Of a stretch of DNA of 7,022 nucleotides, positions 5,699-7,022 are shown in pieces (the first letter of the stretch is position 1; every line of letters starts with the position of its first letter). Below the pieces are notes generated by a model. That model did not search any database. It worked only from the letters and a program-made list of their open reading frames with translations, and was not told the DNA's origin. The position numbers and the translations under genes are program-made. The stretch comes from Chitinophagales bacterium. Lineage in GTDB: Bacteria; Bacteroidota; Bacteroidia; Chitinophagales; Saprospiraceae. The DNA lies in the NCBI GenBank assembly GCA_013297575.1, contig JAAFHO010000307.1, positions 1-7,022 on the forward strand. Reading direction: 5' to 3'.

Positions 5699-7022
5699 TA
5701 GATTTTGATCCATTGAATCATAACGCCATCTTCCATATTTAAAAAATAAACGCCATGATCTAACGCGTCTGTTTCCGGCCAATCTATAACTTGATCCCCT
5801 TTTTGTACTGTTACCTCACGGCTAAGGATTAACCGACCTGTCATATCCCAAATATGTACCGTGGTGGTTGTTTCCGTTACCGCATCCATCCAAATGCTCA
5901 AATGATTGCGAGACGGATTATTTAGAATTTTCACTAGCACATCTTTTTGTGCAAACCGCACGGTACGAACAGGCGAATATTGGTATTGTCCGTCGAGGTC
6001 ATTGATCTTTAACCTGCAAAATAGGACTACGTTCCTCTGTGCTAAACCGCTCCATTGGTAATCACATTGAGGGACCTCGTTTTTTGCAAAAATAGTAGCA
6101 AGTGTTTGATAATCAATGCCATTTTTGGAAATTTGTACATCAAAGTGGCTTGTGTTTTTCTCCTGAGCAGTAGCCCAATTCCATACTATTTCGGATTCGT
6201 TGATAGCCATCACATTAAAATCCAATAATTCCAAAGGCAACACAGTAACTACAAAATTAGCAGAAGTGGCTGTGCAAGGAACATTGTTGGTGATTTCTAC
6301 TTTATAGGTACCAGTCTGGGTCATGGTATAGGTCATGCTGTTTGCACCGCTGATGAGTATATTATCTCTGTACCATTTGTAAGTATATGTCCCGGTGCCT
6401 GTAGCCGTGAGTACATTCCCCGATTGCGTAATGACCGGTGTGGCAAGTGGTAAAGGCCCACCTTGTAAATAAGTATGTGTATTGGATGTCGTTAAATGTG
6501 TGTAAAAAGTATTCCAAGAGGGGCAATCGTTTTTCAGAAAATAGGCCAACCAAGGATCGGTGGCCTGAAACATAAGCGTATGCTGCGTTGCTTTTGGAAT
6601 ACCACTGTTGCAAGTTTCGCCAATATCACAAGCCGCAAAAGGCGTATTGATACCAAAATTGCAATGACTTGCACCTGTAATATTGATAAATGTTTTATAA
6701 TGTGTATTGGGCAAAGCGGCATAAATATCATCAGGACCACCATTGGCAGTAACCACACAATCTGCGGAACCTGCTACTGTTAAGGTAGGAATCGTGCTAT
6801 TTGCTGCTGCTGCAATAGCCGATGGGTTTGTTTCGGCGGCTGCAAAGGTCAATAAAGTATGGATGGATGTATTTTGAGGGCCAGCCAAATAAGTGCAACC
6901 TCCACCCATCGAATGCCCCATTACAGCGTTTTTACCACTCAAATGCTGGTAATAAGGCGAATTTACATTGTTATCTTCGAGGTTAAATTTGGTCACTAAA
7001 AAGGACAAATCGCCACCAAAAT
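5698..7022 (-). CDS. Secreted PETase/cutinase-like alpha/beta hydrolase with Ig-like, FN3-like and T9SS sorting domains, N-terminus beyond the right edge
   Basis: The frame is open to the window edge, giving 440 complete residues (numbered from the first full codon, 7020); the true start and signal peptide lie outside. Residues 1-~175 are the C-terminal half of an alpha/beta hydrolase: nucleophile S37 in GHSMGGG, likely acid D87 in AGSADCVV, and H119 in ITGASHCNFG. Spacing and the closing WLAYFLKNDC segment resemble the dienelactone hydrolase/PETase branch. Substrates of that branch include polyesters and lipids; the substrate here is unknown. Six cysteines in this half (42, 88, 120, 131, 137, 166) fit an exported, disulfide-bonded enzyme. 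Residues ~192-260 form an Ig-like domain (YKWYRDN, TGTYKVEI). Residues ~262-356 form the FN3-like module common in Bacteroidota secreted proteins (LELLDFN, WATAQEKNTSHFDVQ, RLKINDLDG). Residues ~361-440 look like a T9SS type A sorting domain (NNPSRNHLSI, WDMTGRLI, GVYFLNM). Export through the outer membrane and surface attachment or release are expected. It converges on the TIR-like gene. Confidence 0.88.
   Translation of the reverse strand, partial: FGGDLSFLVTKFNLEDNNVNSPYYQHLSGKNAVMGHSMGGGCTYLAGPQNTSIHTLLTFAAAETNPSAIAAAANSTIPTLTVAGSADCVVTANGGPDDIYAALPNTHYKTFINITGASHCNFGINTPFAACDIGETCNSGIPKATQHTLMFQATDPWLAYFLKNDCPSWNTFYTHLTTSNTHTYLQGGPLPLATPVITQSGNVLTATGTGTYTYKWYRDNILISGANSMTYTMTQTGTYKVEITNNVPCTATSANFVVTVLPLELLDFNVMAINESEIVWNWATAQEKNTSHFDVQISKNGIDYQTLATIFAKNEVPQCDYQWSGLAQRNVVLFCRLKINDLDGQYQYSPVRTVRFAQKDVLVKILNNPSRNHLSIWMDAVTETTTTVHIWDMTGRLILSREVTVQKGDQVIDWPETDALDHGVYFLNMEDGVMIQWIKI

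Noticed and set aside
6362..6783. Open frames of 74-95 codons on both strands within the hydrolase gene.
   Set aside because: They overlap the Ig-like and hydrolase coding sequence in other frames, and their translations show no recognisable domain.
7006..7008. TTG at 7008-7006 as the start of the hydrolase gene.
   Set aside because: The frame continues without a stop to the window edge, and starting here would remove the first half of the alpha/beta hydrolase fold and the signal peptide. The true start is outside the window.
1..7022. CRISPR array, tRNA or rRNA genes, insertion sequences.
   Set aside because: I saw no regularly spaced repeats, no cloverleaf or rRNA-like segments, and no transposase motifs or terminal inverted repeats.

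Overview
The window looks like chromosomal DNA of a Bacteroidota (Bacteroidetes) bacterium. The main reasons are a C-terminal domain that looks like a type IX secretion (T9SS) type A sorting signal, the Bacteroidota-style FN3-like module in the same protein, TAnnTTTG-like promoter elements, generally weak Shine-Dalgarno sequences, and a HemJ-type protoporphyrinogen oxidase. GC content is moderate by eye. Genus cannot be told from this piece; a Saprospiria-like relative is only a guess.

Layout: (i) 1-1463, minus strand: the N-terminal ~487 residues of a SWIM zinc-finger protein whose 3' end lies off the left edge. It is easily missed because it has no stop inside the window. (ii) 1464-1591: a divergent intergenic region with candidate promoters in both directions and a repeated AAAAAGAGACAA element with exactly 30 bp periodicity. 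(iii) 1592-5669, plus strand: a tight three-gene run of a SixA-like phosphohistidine phosphatase (GTG start), hemJ (haem biosynthesis, with a small hairpin covering its ribosome binding site) and a 993-residue protein whose ATG directly follows the hemJ stop codon. (iv) 5668-5698: a hairpin between convergent genes. (v) 5698-7022, minus strand: the C-terminal 440 residues of a secreted alpha/beta hydrolase of PETase/cutinase-like type, followed by an Ig-like domain, an FN3-like domain and a T9SS sorting domain; its N-terminus lies off the right edge.

The most unusual gene is the 993-residue protein. It begins with a TIR-like domain, continues with a segment that resembles the effector-associated domains of predicted bacterial conflict systems, and ends in about 700 residues that I do not recognise. 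That part includes a degenerate P-loop-like motif and a CH-x5-CH cluster. A poly-A slippery heptamer sits at the junction between the TIR-like domain and the rest. This is the best candidate for an undescribed immune or signalling protein, but function is inferred from domain resemblance only. SixA and HemJ look like housekeeping genes, so the arrangement is not a classic defence island. The divergent SWIM protein and the secreted hydrolase have no evident link to the TIR gene.
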